A DNA stretch of 64,000 bases from Candolleomyces eurysporus (GCA_027579435.1 JANBPK010001200.1:1-64000); one strand, 5' to 3'; positions 24,758 through 37,218 are shown, counted from the stretch's first letter. Notes: generated from the sequence alone by a model not told the origin. Numbers and translations: made by a program.

Positions 24758-25607
24758 TTACACACCCAACCCAATCGCCACACCAACCAAAACCGCACCA
24801 ACAACACCGGCCAACCCGCCATTCCTCAACCCAGGAGCAGCGTTGTCAAACACCGTGTTACCCGTTGCTCCCACCCCACCAGCCCCATTCCCACCCGTCC
24901 CTCCAACAACCTGAGTCTGTACAACAACGACAGTGCTGTCGCTCTGGGTATTAGTCCTAGCACCGCCAACGACGCCTTGGGGTGTCGTAGCGGGGGTGGT
25001 AGTAGCCCTGCTAGTAGTAGTGGTAGACCCAGTAGCGGCGGCCGTGGTAGTGGGCTGAGAGCCGGTGGAGGTAGATGTAGTCACAGGTGCACTAGACGCG
25101 GAAGAAGTGGTCGAGGTCGTGGTTTGCGCGGCCGAGGTCGTTGTCGAGGTGGAGGACGTGGTGGGTTGAGGTGCTGTAGAACCGACATCACGCAAATCGT
25201 TGGTCAGCCAGATAGTAAGAGATATACGATGAAAAGAAGAGGACCAGAGAGAGAGGAAGACGCAAACACTCACCGGCCGCACAAACCAACGCCATCCTCC
25301 CAATACTCGCACCCTGATCCTCACGTGGACACCCAAGATATACACAGTTGGTGAACGCGTCGAGGAAGCTTCGGTTCGTGCAGAGGCACCTCAAATCTCC
25401 ACTGCAGTTCGTTGATAGTTCGCGTCAGCATACCGTTAACCTCGCTTATACATCCAGAACGGGGGAAGGAAAACACTGAACGCACTTGCAAGACCCAGTA
25501 GCCCCCGCAGCCTGACTCGCACACGCATCGCCACAGTCTGGCAAACTACTAAACTGCGCACTCGCCCCTCCCAAAATCCCAAGCACAACGATCGCAAGAA
25601 GCTTCAT
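24758..25607 (-). CDS. CFEM-domain GPI-anchored surface protein
   Basis: Exons 25607-25486, 25401-25274 and 25173-24758 give 221 residues. The order is: signal peptide (MKLLAIVVLGILGGASA); a CFEM module with eight Cys, including NGDLRCLC where the Asp three residues before the CxC pair is the heme-iron ligand position known for this family; a long Thr/Ser-rich stalk; and a hydrophobic Gly/Val/Ala C-terminus typical of a GPI-attachment signal (GLAGVVGAVLVGVAIGLGV). CFEM proteins sit on fungal cell walls and membranes and several bind heme or act in adhesion and virulence. Here heme binding is plausible because the Asp is kept. The gene converges on gene C, with about 370 bp between stop codons. 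It is the most diverged of the three CFEM genes in the window. Confidence 0.85.
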
Positions 25608-26260
25608 GGTCGGTAATGTTTGCTTTGCTGATTTCTCCTAGCGCTTGGCGTTGATGATTACTCGGCTTGCTACCCCACACTTCTCCTCCAACACAATTCC
25701 TCTGAAAAGAATGACAAAAAGTTGACTATAGAACGAGCGTAAGAGGCAAAAGGCTCAACAAGGGAGCCAGCACATAAACAAGAGTGCGGTGATGAGGATG
25801 AGGTGAGAGGAAAAACACAGATGATCGCTACGCCGTTCTCTCGCCAGCTAGGGAAACCATCAAATTTGTCCTTGTTGCCTTCAACTTGCCGCCGCCTATT
25901 TTTAGTTCGCCGCACGGATCAGCTGATGCGGGGTACGTATGGCGCCCGGAGGTTCATCGGCCTCGTGCTGGACTCACGGCGACCATCGCCGTCAACTGAA
26001 ATTCCAGCATAAAATGCAATTTTCATCTAAAGCAGATATATAGATACGTACAAGCAAGGGATATTACAGCAGTCATAGTATACATGGGACTTGAGGAGAC
26101 GATTAAGCGGGAATTATACTTGTACAACAGCGAGCCCGACAGACAGACAGATAATGCAATGTAAACGATTGGGGATGAAGAATGCGAGATGGCAGACGAG
26201 ACATGGGAAAGTCCAATGGACGGTATACTTTTAGTTGAGGGTCCCAGTAGGTCACCTCGT
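25608..26260. other. Intergenic between CFEM gene and DAHP synthase
   Basis: This holds the CFEM promoter and the 3' flank of the DAHP synthase gene, since both genes read leftwards. No further gene is seen. Confidence 0.4.
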
Positions 26261-29157
26261 TCAAGCAGGACTCTTCCCTCCAAGCTCCGCGTACAACACA
26301 TTCTCAACACCGCGCATACCCGCCTTCGCGCTCCTCCCCCTAACCTTCTCCGAATACTCCTTCTTCTGATGGTCAGAGATCATAAACGCAACGTCTATCA
26401 AACGAGGTTGGTTAGCTCAAATCACCACGGTCTTTAGGACAAAGAGGCACTCACCCAACGACTGCTCAAAGTTCAACCTCGGATCACAGAAACTTTCATA
26501 CCTCAACGACAACTCGTCCTCGCTCATCTTCATACTTCCTCCAACGCACTCGGTGACACTATACCCCTCATCGTTCAACTCTCCCGTAAACTCCAAACTA
26601 ACACCACCAAGACGCGACTCGCACTCGGAATGGATCCTCAAGCACGCCGTGATCTCTTCGATGATAGCCCCGAAATCACGAGTCTTCAATCCGTTGGACG
26701 CAGTGTGAGTGCTAAACCCGACGTGATCAGCGAGGAGATCAACGGAATCAAAGCGGTACCACCTACTTTCCGTGCATAGGATCACAGACCCACGCAACAG
26801 GATGTCCAGTCGCCTGAACGGCCCTGATGTGACCCGCGAGGTAGCTATCAATCTACCAGACCCCCGTCAGTCAGTCCGGGCACCAAGAGAACAAAATACA
26901 ACTCGACCCACCTTCTTCGCTCCATACCTCGTGATCAACGTAATCCTTCCAAACTCCTTGTCGGGATTCACAACTGGAGCCACATCATCAGTATCTGGTC
27001 GCGAAGGGGAGGACCAGAGAAACTTACGATCCAACAGCCGAACCAGCTCCTCCGACTGCATACTAGGCCCAACCTTGATACCAATAGGGTTCCGAATCCC
27101 CCTAAAGTACTCCACATGCGCATGAGTCAACTGCCTCGTCCTATCTCCAATCCAGATAAAGTGCGCCCCGGTGTTATAGTGATACTTCTTCGACGCAGAA
27201 AGCCTCGCCGCAGCGGACAGACTGGGCTGGCAAGGAGGAGTAACATGCCCATCCGCCCTTTCCGCGGGCGGCGTAGCGGGTTCCTTCTGGCGAATGGACG
27301 AAGGAAGTGGGAACTCTCGGGTGAGCGCCTCTTCGTAAGCCAGCATCAGCCCTTCGTGACTGCAAAAAGAAAGGAGCGGTGGCGCCCATGCAAGTCAGCA
27401 AGCGAATCCAAGGAATGGAGGAGAGCAAACGGGACTGATGGTCGGATGAAGAGGGGAGGGAGGAGTGGGTGATAGAACGAGGCGATTAACAACGTATGGG
27501 AAGCATCCATCCGAAGCCTTCCAGCCAACGAGGCGCGCATGAAAGAGTATCCACGATTCTCGTGGAACATTCCATACTCTCGACGCCTCCAGAGCACGAG
27601 ACACCCTCCCCACCGAGCTTGAGCAACGCAAGCAAGTATTCCACGCCGCACCCAACCACAGCGACTCGAAGCCTCGACCGAAGCCACCAATCGAACAATA
27701 GACAGAAAAAAAATACGCACCTAGTGTAGAAATCAACTTCTCCAAGGGTTCCTCGTCCTCCGCCTTGCTCATACGCGACGGTCGACTCCACTCCAACGGT
27801 TTTAGCGAAATCGAGAGCATCCGAAAGACCGTCCACGATCTTCTCAAATTCAGCCCTGCAGCCAACACGGAGTGAGTTACCGAAGTAATATCCNAAAAAC
27901 GCGCCAAACACGTACCTGAGGGATGGAGAACGAACGTGGTTGAGCGACCAATCACGAGGATGATGCAACGACGCGAATCCAGAGGTAAGAAGACCGCGAA
28001 TATAGTTCAACGTAGTCGTCGAATGAAAGTAGGCACTACAAAACAGCGTATCAGCAAGAGTGTAAGCCAATCGAAACCCATAAAACACGCACCTCAGGAG
28101 ACGCTCCGGGTCGGGCGTGCGATCGTTGGGGTCAAGGCTTAAAATTTTAGCATTTGGTTAGCAAGCTCGCCTCGTGTGCCAGATGGAGGTCATACCCGTT
28201 GACATTGTCACCTCTATTGACAGGTTGGGGTGAGTTTCATTGACGGGTTCCTCAGTAAACGTAGGGACATACCTGAAGCTCAAGACCTCTCGATCGCCAA
28301 TCATCTCGGTGGTGCTGCTCCTCGGCTTGGCATACTGGCCCGCGATACGTCCCACCCTGACCTGGAAGGAACGTTCAGCACCTCCAGTGGTATGGGTGGC
28401 GTAGATGAATGGAATATGGATGGACGCGACGGTGGAAGAATGGAACGGGATGGAATGGAACAAGAACTCACGACAGGAACCCTCGAGCCCCAAATGAGGA
28501 TCAAAGAGAAGGACAAAATGAGACCGATTTTGTTGGAAATGTTCTCCTAGAAACACGACAAACGAAAACGAGTGGCAGACAGCGAGTGGGTGGTCAGCAC
28601 CTGGGAGGATCAGAGGGATGACGATGACGTACATGGGTACAAGCATCGAAGCTCTCCGCACAGTCTCCGGCGTGAAGAAGGAACGCCTCGTTTCGCTGAA
28701 CGAGGCCGAGCTGATGGCGCAGACGTTCGATCTAGACGATGAAACATTGGTTAGGATTCGTTCATTGAGGGTGGTGTTTCGATGACGAGGACGGAAGAGT
28801 AAGGGAGTGTGGGGCAAGGGGCGAGGCGGGCGCGAGGAAGGTAGAGGGGAAGAGAGGGAGAGATTCGCGGAGATCCTTGTAGCTTTGGATGCACGGACTG
28901 ACCTCGGAGGGGGTGACCATTGGCGGGAGAGTAGAGATCTTGTTGAGAACCCTGCACACGAGGCAATAGGCTATCCGTTAGATACGACTGGGCGGCAAAC
29001 GGACAGCGACGCACTTGTTGAGCTTGGCCTCGTCGGGATACACAACATCCTGCCATCGCNAAAAAAGATAAAGGCGCCGAAAACATATCACATCAGTGGG
29101 GCGCACCTGGGCAATCGGTTTGGATCTCCAGGACGACGGGGACCAGGCGGTGGACAT
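26261..29157 (-). CDS. Class II (plant-type) DAHP synthase, first enzyme of the shikimate pathway
   Basis: The enzyme condenses phosphoenolpyruvate and erythrose 4-phosphate to DAHP, opening aromatic amino-acid synthesis. I resolve 15 exons that close to 528 residues: 29157-29107, 29049-29015, 28951-28903, 28731-28633, 28546-28472, 28361-28273, 28213-28196, 28137-28093, 28035-27916, 27855-27721, 27359-27028, 26973-26912, 26852-26767, 26711-26455 and 26394-26261. Class II landmarks run in order: WSPSSWRSKPIAQ, AGDCAE (metal-binding Cys near residue 69), RIAGQYAKPRS, HHPRDWSLNHV, WIGDRTRQL, FRGIRNPIGIKVGPSM, DPMHGNTHT, TECVGG and CDPRLNFEQSL. The metal ligands expected for the class (Cys, His, Glu, Asp) are all present. 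Oddities are an 18-nt micro-exon (GDNVNG) and a long 361-bp intron between exons 10 and 11. A Pro/Thr-rich insert lies before the WIGDRTRQL region. Two Ns (27894, 29060) lie in introns. Confidence 0.95.
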
Positions 29158-29932
29158 GATGGGTGATAGGCTTTGGAGCAAGAAGGCGTAGGAAGAGACA
29201 GAGTTTGAGCGACGGCGGGCAGAAGACGGCGACGAATCCTCGGCGATGTGTCCAAGGCTCTGAGGAATCCCTGCACATTCCCCGCCTTCTATATACGGCG
29301 TCCCACGGCATTTGCCGAGCCCAGTGGACTCGGACTCCTGGTCGGATTATCAAGGTGGCCTCAGCTGCGGCTAACCCACCCGTTCGAATACCAATTGGCC
29401 TGGCGAGTTCTCCTCCGAGTCTACGCGACTTGCTTGGCTTTGACGCCCCGACCACCTCAGATCGTACGGAGATGCCAACCAATTGAACCATTGCAAGCCG
29501 CGGAACAACGTCTGACTGGAAACGCCAATGCCATAACCAACCTGATCCACACACCTCCCACGAGAATCCCAATTATCTTAAACTTTTACTTACTCTACAT
29601 AGACTTCGAGGAGTCGACTCGTACTCAGATTTGCTTGAGGGGAATGAGAGTTCTTTGATGGATTGAAGACGACGACCGTTCTCCGGGCATCGAGACCGAT
29701 CTTCGTCACCCCCAATCTCCATGCCATCCTGGCGGTGAGCGTTCGATGTGCACCTTCGACCCGGGCGTGGTTCTTCGAACGGGCTAGTATAAAGACTGTC
29801 TGTCGCCCTCTTTGGCTTAGGTGACAGTCAGCCGTTGCCCGACAGGTTTACCCTCTCCCGTCCTCCTTCGTACTAGACAGGCATCCGATCTGTGCTTTTT
29901 TGCTTGGAGCAAGCTCACCCTCATTCGCTGCA
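29158..29932. promoter_or_regulatory. Divergent intergenic region shared by DAHP synthase and ICMT-type genes
   Basis: The two flanking start codons face away from each other across about 775 bp, so both promoters must lie here. No other gene is supported. A TATA-like TAGTATAAAG word at about 29787 lies roughly 145 bp before the ICMT-type start. Co-regulation is possible but not shown. Confidence 0.45.
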
Positions 29933-30721
29933 ATGTCTATCGTCCGAGCAGCCCTCGTCATCGTCCAGGCCCTGTGCAATGGCCTCGCGTGTACACCACC
30001 AAATCCAACTCCCAAAGAGAGACGATACCACACCGAGGAAATGTACATCCTCCAGATAGCTCCGTTGATCTTCAAGGTGCGTCTATCTCCGTCCTGTATA
30101 CGCATTCATTCAGCCCTTTTATCTCTGCCACTAATTCTGACATTCGTTCCTTAGTGCCACCAAATAATCACCTGGACCTGCGCCAACTTCGAAGTTCTCT
30201 ACTACCTCCGCACCCTCCTCCCCGCGCCTTCACCTCTCCCAAACTTCGCCACAAACTTCATCTGCCCCTCCTCCCCGAGTTCACCACCACCGAACGTCCA
30301 CATCACACCGTTCTTCATCATCGGCGTCCTCGCCGTCGTACTAGGATGCTACATTCGCTTGGACTGCTTCCGCACCCTCGGCGAGATGTTCACGTTCGAT
30401 TTGACCGTCCACCCTCAGCACAAACTCGTCACCCACCGATTCTACGCGTACGTCCGGCACCCCGCTTACACCGGTTCGCTCCTCCTCGTCTTCGGGCTAG
30501 CCTTCAGCCATCTCACACGAGGGAGCTGGATGACGGAGTGCGGTCCGCTGAGGCCCACGGGCAGCGCGGTGGTGGTTTGGGCTGTGTGGTGGTTGTGGAC
30601 TTTGTGTGTGGGCATCAGTAGGGCCGATGCGGAGGATAAGCAGATGAAGAAGTTGTTCCAGAAGGAGTGGGAGCAGTATGCGAGGGAGGTGCAGTGGTGG
30701 TTTTTCCCTGGGTTGCTCTAA
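29933..30721 (+). CDS. Isoprenylcysteine carboxyl methyltransferase (ICMT)-family membrane protein
   Basis: Two exons (29933-30076 and 30155-30721, one phase-0 intron) encode 236 residues. ICMT methylates the C-terminal prenylated Cys of CaaX proteins such as Ras and the mating pheromones, using S-adenosylmethionine at the ER membrane. The family fingerprint is clear: hydrophobic N-terminal helices; RHPAYTGSLLLVFG near residue 173, where the family binds the methyl donor; and a C-terminal EKEWEQYA-like element (FQKEWEQYAREVQWWFFPG). It is a small family member. Basidiomycetes often carry several ICMT-like genes, so this need not be the main pheromone-processing enzyme. An upstream in-frame ATG-like start at 29900 exists, but 29933 gives the more typical membrane-entering N terminus. 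Confidence 0.85.
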
Positions 30722-32639
30722 GTCTCGTCTGTCGTTGAGATTGTTTTTCTCTCTATCCTCGGAGACTCTTTCGAGCCGTAGCCGTCGCTTTCGAGTCTTC
30801 CTCGTCTTCTCATCCCCCTGTTTCGTCCATGCGAATAGGCTTCGGAAGGCACCAAAGAGTGTATGTATGCGTCTTCGATTGACTAAACGCTGGGTCTTGC
30901 TATTTTTTATCTTTGTTTAGATACGGATCGGTCCTCTTTCTTCGAACTTTCTTCTTCTTTACATTCCTTCTTCCTCATATCCGCTCTTTATATACTCACA
31001 TAGATTCCGCTGGACGTCAAGCGTCACGATATTTTCCTCTTGCCTTATCTCAAAACGCCTCTCTCCACCATCTCATTCCTGGAACCAATTTTGCTACATA
31101 CGAACGACCAAGCACATACGTACATACATCTACGATCTCTTACGCCTTCACGACCATGGAAACCAGGAACGCTTTCTTCTCCTCTTTCTCCAGATTGTTC
31201 TTCGTAGCGACTTCGTTTGTACGGATGGATAAACGTAATAACGAACCGACCCTATTTATCAACCAACTCGACGACGGAGTTGAATAAGTTGGTTCCTGGA
31301 CACAAGTTCGATTGATATCCGGACCTAGCTAAAAGCCGAGAGAGAGACCGAGACCGAGGGCTACTGAGCGAACGAACGTTTGTTTGACCAAACCTCAGCA
31401 AGAATTCGTAACAGAGTACGAGAGAACAAAGCCGACCCCAGAATCGGATTTTTTTGGGAAGATAGCAATCCCGAGCGTGATGATAGCCAACGGTCACGAA
31501 ATAGATGGACGCTCTTCATCCAATCCAGGCAGATCAGCGCTCTGACCCACCACCTCCGCACGAACGAACGTCAGGGTGAAATAGTAAGCGAAATTAATGA
31601 AACCAATTGCGACATGCTCATTCATTCGTTCGCCCATTCGGTCGAATTGGCCAATTGATTCGCCACCCCCACTTGTTCTAGGCTCCTTGTTTTCTGAAAC
31701 GTTCACCTCGGTTCACCTAAACCTGTCATCGAGGTCCGAATTCACGATGTCATCGAAGACTTACATACACTATTCTACTGACAGGGCCTTATGTATATAT
31801 CGTAACCGTGCTTCTATGTTGGGGTACTTGGCAAGTAGAGCCCACATCGTTGAGCGGCCGTAACAACTCTGTTAGTATAGGTTGGGGTGATAAGATAAGA
31901 GATTATCTATCCTCTTCACTATGATCGGAGTTCATCAAATGAGGTCAACGTCGAGTGTTCGAACCGGGGCGCACGCAAAAGTTGATTCCAAGCCTGGTGT
32001 CTTCAAGTTAATTGGGAAGTTTCGGCTACAGGAGTACAGTCTAGCAACACGGCAGACAAGGGTAAATTATGTATACATTCATGCTGTAGAGCTAATTTCC
32101 ATAATTTATGCGAAGCGCCGACATGGCTCTTTACCGTTAAAAGGGAGTCAAAATGGGAGAGGGGCGAGACGAAAACACGCATGTCATCGAAACGTGAACG
32201 AACTGGTCCATCACACTGGCAGGCAAGCCCGAGGAGTTCCACAGTCAACCCATTGGCGCTTATCCATAAAAGAGTAGCCTAAGCAATGAATTACTACAAT
32301 TAACTACTACATGCTGACAGTTCGCGTAGCTAGTGGTCCNTTTTTTTTGGTTTTTTCTGTTCAGTGTAGCTATAAGTTGGGATCTTATATAATGACTTCA
32401 GCCTTCTTCCGGAGCTGCTCGTCATCACATTGGCGTGGCCAGCCTTAATTCCTCGTCATTGGCCGCCACGCCAGCCTTAAAAAAAAAAAAAGAAGTAAAA
32501 ATAGAAAGGAAGAAAGAAAAGAAAAATTAGAATAAAGAAGAATGGCGGGTGATGAGTCGAAATCCAAGCTGCCGTTTGGGATCGTGAGTATATGAGAGAG
32601 GAGCCACATTATGACTAGGAGTGAGAACCACTGTTGAGC
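30722..32639. other. Intergenic, about 1.9 kb
   Basis: No supported gene. The first part is T-rich 3' flank of the ICMT-type gene. A short direct repeat (GCGTGGCCAGCCTTAA and GCCACGCCAGCCTTAA) surrounds 32433-32480 and ends in an A12 run. An N at 32340 precedes a T run. Confidence 0.4.
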
Positions 32640-33020
32640 GTGTGTTGGTGCTAAAGGCGTATCTTGTTCATTTGGGCCGCTTCTGGACGTCCTTTTTGTC
32701 TGAGAGCTCGGAGTTAGACACCACTTTGTCAAAAGGGAGGTAATCAATGCACGTACTCTGCCACTCGAAGTTGATCGTATCGCTTGACGGAGGTTCACTG
32801 TTGAGGGCTGAGGGTTCAGGGATATATGTAGAGGCCCTTCAGATGCTTCGCCTTTTCCTGGGTGACCTTGAGGGCATGTTAGTCCCAACGGCGTATCTTG
32901 TTCATTTGGGTTACTCCAGGATGTCGTTTTCGCCTGAGGGGCTCAGAAGTGAGTATCATAGGGTCAACAAAGAGGTTAGAAATGAACGTACTCTGTCTCT
33001 GCCGCTCAAAGGCCATTGTA
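32640..33020. repeat. Two tandem copies of a roughly 240-bp unit
   Basis: Sequence from about 32650 (GGCGTATCTTGTTCATTTGG, then a GTCTGAGAG..CTC block and an ACGTACTCTGCCACTC block) recurs from about 32890 in the same order and strand. A third copy lies at 39065-39290. The more distal unit here is read on the minus strand as the last exon of gene D, so the repeat has supplied coding sequence or captured it. Confidence 0.65.
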
Positions 33021-35559
33021 TCTCTCCAAGCCTGATCCTCTCTGCGTAACAAGGTACGGTCNGGAGGATAGGGGGGTAGAACAGTAGAACATGAAGGTTG
33101 AAATCGACTTATCGCTACATTGTCGAGCCAACGATGCTCCCGGTATTTCGAATTCCCGATTAAATAAGGCTGGTGTTAAACGTAAGATCGATTAGAAAAA
33201 GGACAAGTCAGAAACAAACTTACAAAATCATCTGGAGTCGAAATGTCGTTCGAGAAACGCTCTACTGCACTCCTTTTGTCCTCTCTTAGCCAGGCAGAAG
33301 GCCATGCATCCTCACCGGCACTTTGGGGGACAGCGAACATGGGGATGGCACGTCGTGGAGAGGGGGGATCACAGGCTGAGAAAGACCTGTTTCCCATGTC
33401 GAAGGGTATCTCTTTGGGTGGCCCGGCTATGAGTATGGATAATTCATGCCGCAGGATCTCTAAACGTGAGGCCATTTCCATGAGAGAATCGATCAAAGAT
33501 GTTGACCCTGCATCGTTATCAACAAAATCGTCCCGATTTGTTGCTGGATTCAAGAACGCGACGCCTAAGCAAGTCNAAAAAAGGCTTCTTGAGCGATTCC
33601 GGGAGTTACTAACATTCGGATAACGCTCACCATTCCGAAAATCTATAGACTTTGACTTCAGAGGGTCGAAATTTACTTGTTCTGTGATAGCTCAATGATT
33701 GCACAACGAACCGTCAAAAACAAGAGAAATGATGCCCACCTTCTTCAGCTGCATCCTCAAAAGCAAACCTCCAGTCATCATCGTGACTTAGCGCACAGTC
33801 GGCCTGTGTCTATTGTGTCGCAATATCAGACGAGCAGTCACAAAAAGAATTCAAAGTCACCTACCTGACGGAGGAGTAAATCATTGATTGTGTCACACGG
33901 ATGTAAGTGTGGCTGATGTAGCTGCGTTAGCGATGAAACCGTGAATGGTGTGGAAGGACTTACAGGTGTTCTTTCTTCGGGGAAGGATTGAATCTGTAGT
34001 TCATCAAAACACGCGCTTCCACCGCCGGAGCTGCCGTTAACCCAAGAAGATCCGCCCAAATCACGGCTGCCAGCAGATGAGCGCTTTCTCTCTTGGTTAT
34101 GACTTCCACCTCCAGCAGAAGAATCGGAGTTGGAGAAGCCGCCACCTTGTTCTGAGCCCCCGGGTCCTGGGGTGTGACCCCTCATTCGCGAACGGAAAGC
34201 CTGAGAGAACGCCAGTTTATAACCTCGAAGAAAAAGGCATTGGTTCTTTCCCTTGTAGCTCTCCTTACCCCTGGTTGGATTCGACCCAGTCCGAGTTTCG
34301 GCTGTTCCTCTGGACGTCCAGACGTGGGAGTTATCTGAGGTGTTATTGTCGGAATTGCTGCTTGTCTGAACTAATTTGAGGACGTCATTGAGTGGGTCCG
34401 CCGGATCTTTGAAGGCCGCCAGCGCATAGCTGTCACTCTTGATGCATCCGGTGATGACATATAGCGATTCGTGCTCATCGAGCCGTCGGATTGAATTGGC
34501 GTACCGATAAAGAGCCGATGAATTATCGATGATAAAGTCTCGAAGTTCCATGCGATTATCCAACTCCTCAAGGTCGGCAGAGGAAGTAGGTAGAAATAAT
34601 ACGGCGCCTTTGGAGGAAAGGCATCTAAACTCGCCAGATGCCACAGCGCTGGACTATTATCAGCTGGGATTCGAGAAGGGAACAAATCCGGCTGACTCAC
34701 CTGCCGTCTGATGTGAACTCTATCTTCGTTGAGGTACCTCGCACAATTGAATGGGCTAGCGGCAGTTCCTCTGGGTGGGTGACGACGTCTGACTTGAGAG
34801 GATAGGTGTTCGGAGACAAGTTCAATGCTCTTACAAATCGCTCGTCCTCGAAAAGGTTGAAGCTTTTCTTGAAACCACCTTCGGCACTGTAGGTACCGAC
34901 ATCGCCTGGGCTGACCCCCCTTTCGTTGGCGTACGGCTTTCGAGGTCGTGGATCCCACACAGCGAGGCCTTTCCCCGAGGTATGCATTTCCACGATATAA
35001 GTCTCAGCGTTCGTTAGCTGTGTAGAGCATGGATTTATTGCCATCACATCTTCTGCTGATCTCTTCAGTCACGGCATTAATGAACGATTTTTCGGAGGTA
35101 TAAGACGTGGGGAGAACGTACAACGCTGACGCCATCGGACTCGCACTCAACCAACGATGGAGGGCTCGTGGAAGGATCGACAGCATTATTCCGTGTTGCC
35201 AGAGGCAGTGGAGACTGGCCTCGTTCGATGGAGGGGATGAGGTGGGTGGGAGGGGCCCTTCCTTCGTCTCCTTTACGGTGGAGAAAGCTGAGGAAGGCCT
35301 GGGAACGACTCCTTTGTTTCTTTTCCTTTGAGGACGTAGAGGAGGACGCCTGATGGCGAGCTGCCACCGGCGAAGCTGATGAATCAGTATTCGACGAGAA
35401 CGGGGTGCCCACGGCACCATTCGATTTAGTGACGTTGAAGTTCACCACTGGCATAATTATGTCTTGACCTGCAGTGTGAAAATTGACCCCCTGAAACGAT
35501 TGGTCGTGTGCATGAGGAAAGAGACTGGTGGATGGGAAACATCTTCCACTAGGTTCCAT
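32879..35559 (-). CDS. Family member D: uncharacterised multidomain paralogue
   Basis: Minus-strand exons 35559-35122, 35062-34701, 34648-33964, 33921-33865, 33803-33740, 33681-33631, 33564-33224 and possibly 33169-32879 give up to 762 residues. Motifs match A most closely: QSFQGVNFHTAGQD, a KEKKQRSRSQ basic patch, GKGLAVWDPRPRKPYANERG, SLYVITGCIKSDSY (Trp to Tyr), NQCLFLRGYK, HPCDTIND and ALSHDDDW, then GVAFLNPATN. All splice sites used are GT-AG. The final exon runs through the 240-bp repeat unit and contains an N at 33062 that falls in a codon third position. If that exon is not used, the protein stops soon after residue 666. No zinc finger. Its upstream flank begins the segmental duplication, whose other copy lacks this gene. 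Confidence 0.75.
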
Positions 35560-37218
35560 AATTCCACAGAGTAGGACGATGGGACGGTAAGAAATGGCGA
35601 AGTGCGGGAGTTTCTGTTGAGCACTCCTGTCAATCCTTTCCTTATATGCCCTGCCTCAGGTGCTGTGATCTATACTCGGGAGGCTGTGAGCGTCATTTTG
35701 AGGGTATTGTATTGGTATTGAAAGGCGATTCCACGATAAACGCCCGTTCTTCCAAGGGCAAGCAGTCCGTTGATTTAACCTCCGTCAAAAGAGATATGGC
35801 TTAAGTTGACCCAATCTCCAGCACGCTTTTACGGTGCGGCTAGTCAGCAGGCAAAGGGGCTTTGTATGCTACCATGTGTCTCATAGCCGTTTGCATCTTA
35901 CTTTGCAGGCAATTTCATGCTGGAACAGATCAATTGGTTTGCAATGCCACGCTTGCAACGTTTGAATGGGTCGGCTGCGGGCTGTGAAGCAATGCGCTTC
36001 TACTTCACCCACCATCCCCCACGACGCCGTTTGCTGCTCGACGCCTGCCCCTTCCCTCTTTCTTCTCCATTCTGCCAGTGGCGGCGGTGGAGAGCTGTAA
36101 ACATTCCCTGTCAGAGAAGCGTCGGGGGTTTTTGAAATTTTATTCTTGATCAGTGGTTGTTAGGCCCTAGCAAGAGGTACACCAGAGCCAGCTCTCACGA
36201 CGTCCAGTTCAAAGTATGTCTTCTTTCGTGGAAAAAGCGATAGCTAATTACTTCCACCTACCTGCTAACAGCCTCGATAAGTTCATCGTTCAACTGATCA
36301 GCCAAGACATTCTCTCATGGGACTAGACGTACCTTAACGATGAAAGTAGACGATCCGTGAAGCCCTTTCGTACCGAGCCCTGCTCTCAGCTTCTTTATTC
36401 GGCGATTTCACAGACCTCGGATGCGGATTCCCCTTCCCTTCTCCCAAGCCGAACAGCAATCACGACATACATTTCTTGTGCTGGGAGGAGCGCTCTACCA
36501 TGGGTGCTCGAAACGGTACTCGCCGCAATGCAGGCCGATGCAACTGGCTCCCTCAGCGGCCAGTTCCGCTGGAACATCGAATATAACCACGATCGCAAAC
36601 AAATTGAGTTGAAAACGGTCTTCACAGCATTTATTCCAGGGAGCTGCCGCGAAATATTCAGAGATGGTTNCCCCCGGTCGGACATGTCGCCCTAGATTCA
36701 GACACTACCCCAATGGCTGAATCTTGCTTTCCACCCGATAATCGCAAAACTCGCTCCTTCACTTACTCGCATACCCAATGGAACACTTATTAGACGTTGG
36801 GAGAGGTGAGAGTGGTGAAGGTGTATGAGGACATGCTCACGGTGTTTACATATTTGGCGCTTAGGAGAACAGTGGTGACCTTCGAGGACTCTTACGGATT
36901 TGGTCTGAACTTCGAGGATTTCTATTAAAGCTCAGCGCTTTATATCAGCTCGCTGTCTGTCCATGCAAAATCCTAGGTCTTTCAGCTAGCTCCACCCTGT
37001 ATAAGTACCTATGAATAGCAGTGCTCATGCGCCATTCCAATATCATTCTCTCCCAAGCCTTTATCATGGCCGTGCGTGTGCAAAACTCCGGAGAATATTT
37101 CTGCTTACGTCTCGTTCTCGTAACACCAACACTATGGTGTCTATACACACAGTNAAAAATGCCAAACAAGAGTCACCGCCACGTACTCCAGGTGTTTTTC
37201 GCTTCCTTAATAATTGTT

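Noticed and set aside
24977..25354. 125-codon Arg/Gly-rich plus-strand frame
   Set aside because: It is the antisense shadow of the Thr/Ser-rich stalk of the CFEM gene at 24758-25607.
29821..30621. 266-codon Pro/Arg/His-rich plus-strand frame
   Set aside because: Shadow frame of the ICMT-type gene, which has the family motifs in another frame and a clean intron.
30913..31287. 124-codon frame downstream of the ICMT-type gene
   Set aside because: Phe/Ser-rich T-biased DNA in a 3' flank with no motif.
36357..36695. Plus- and minus-strand frames in the duplicated block as a live gene
   Set aside because: The two duplicate copies have stops and shifts at different places and the frame is not conserved, so no current protein is supported.
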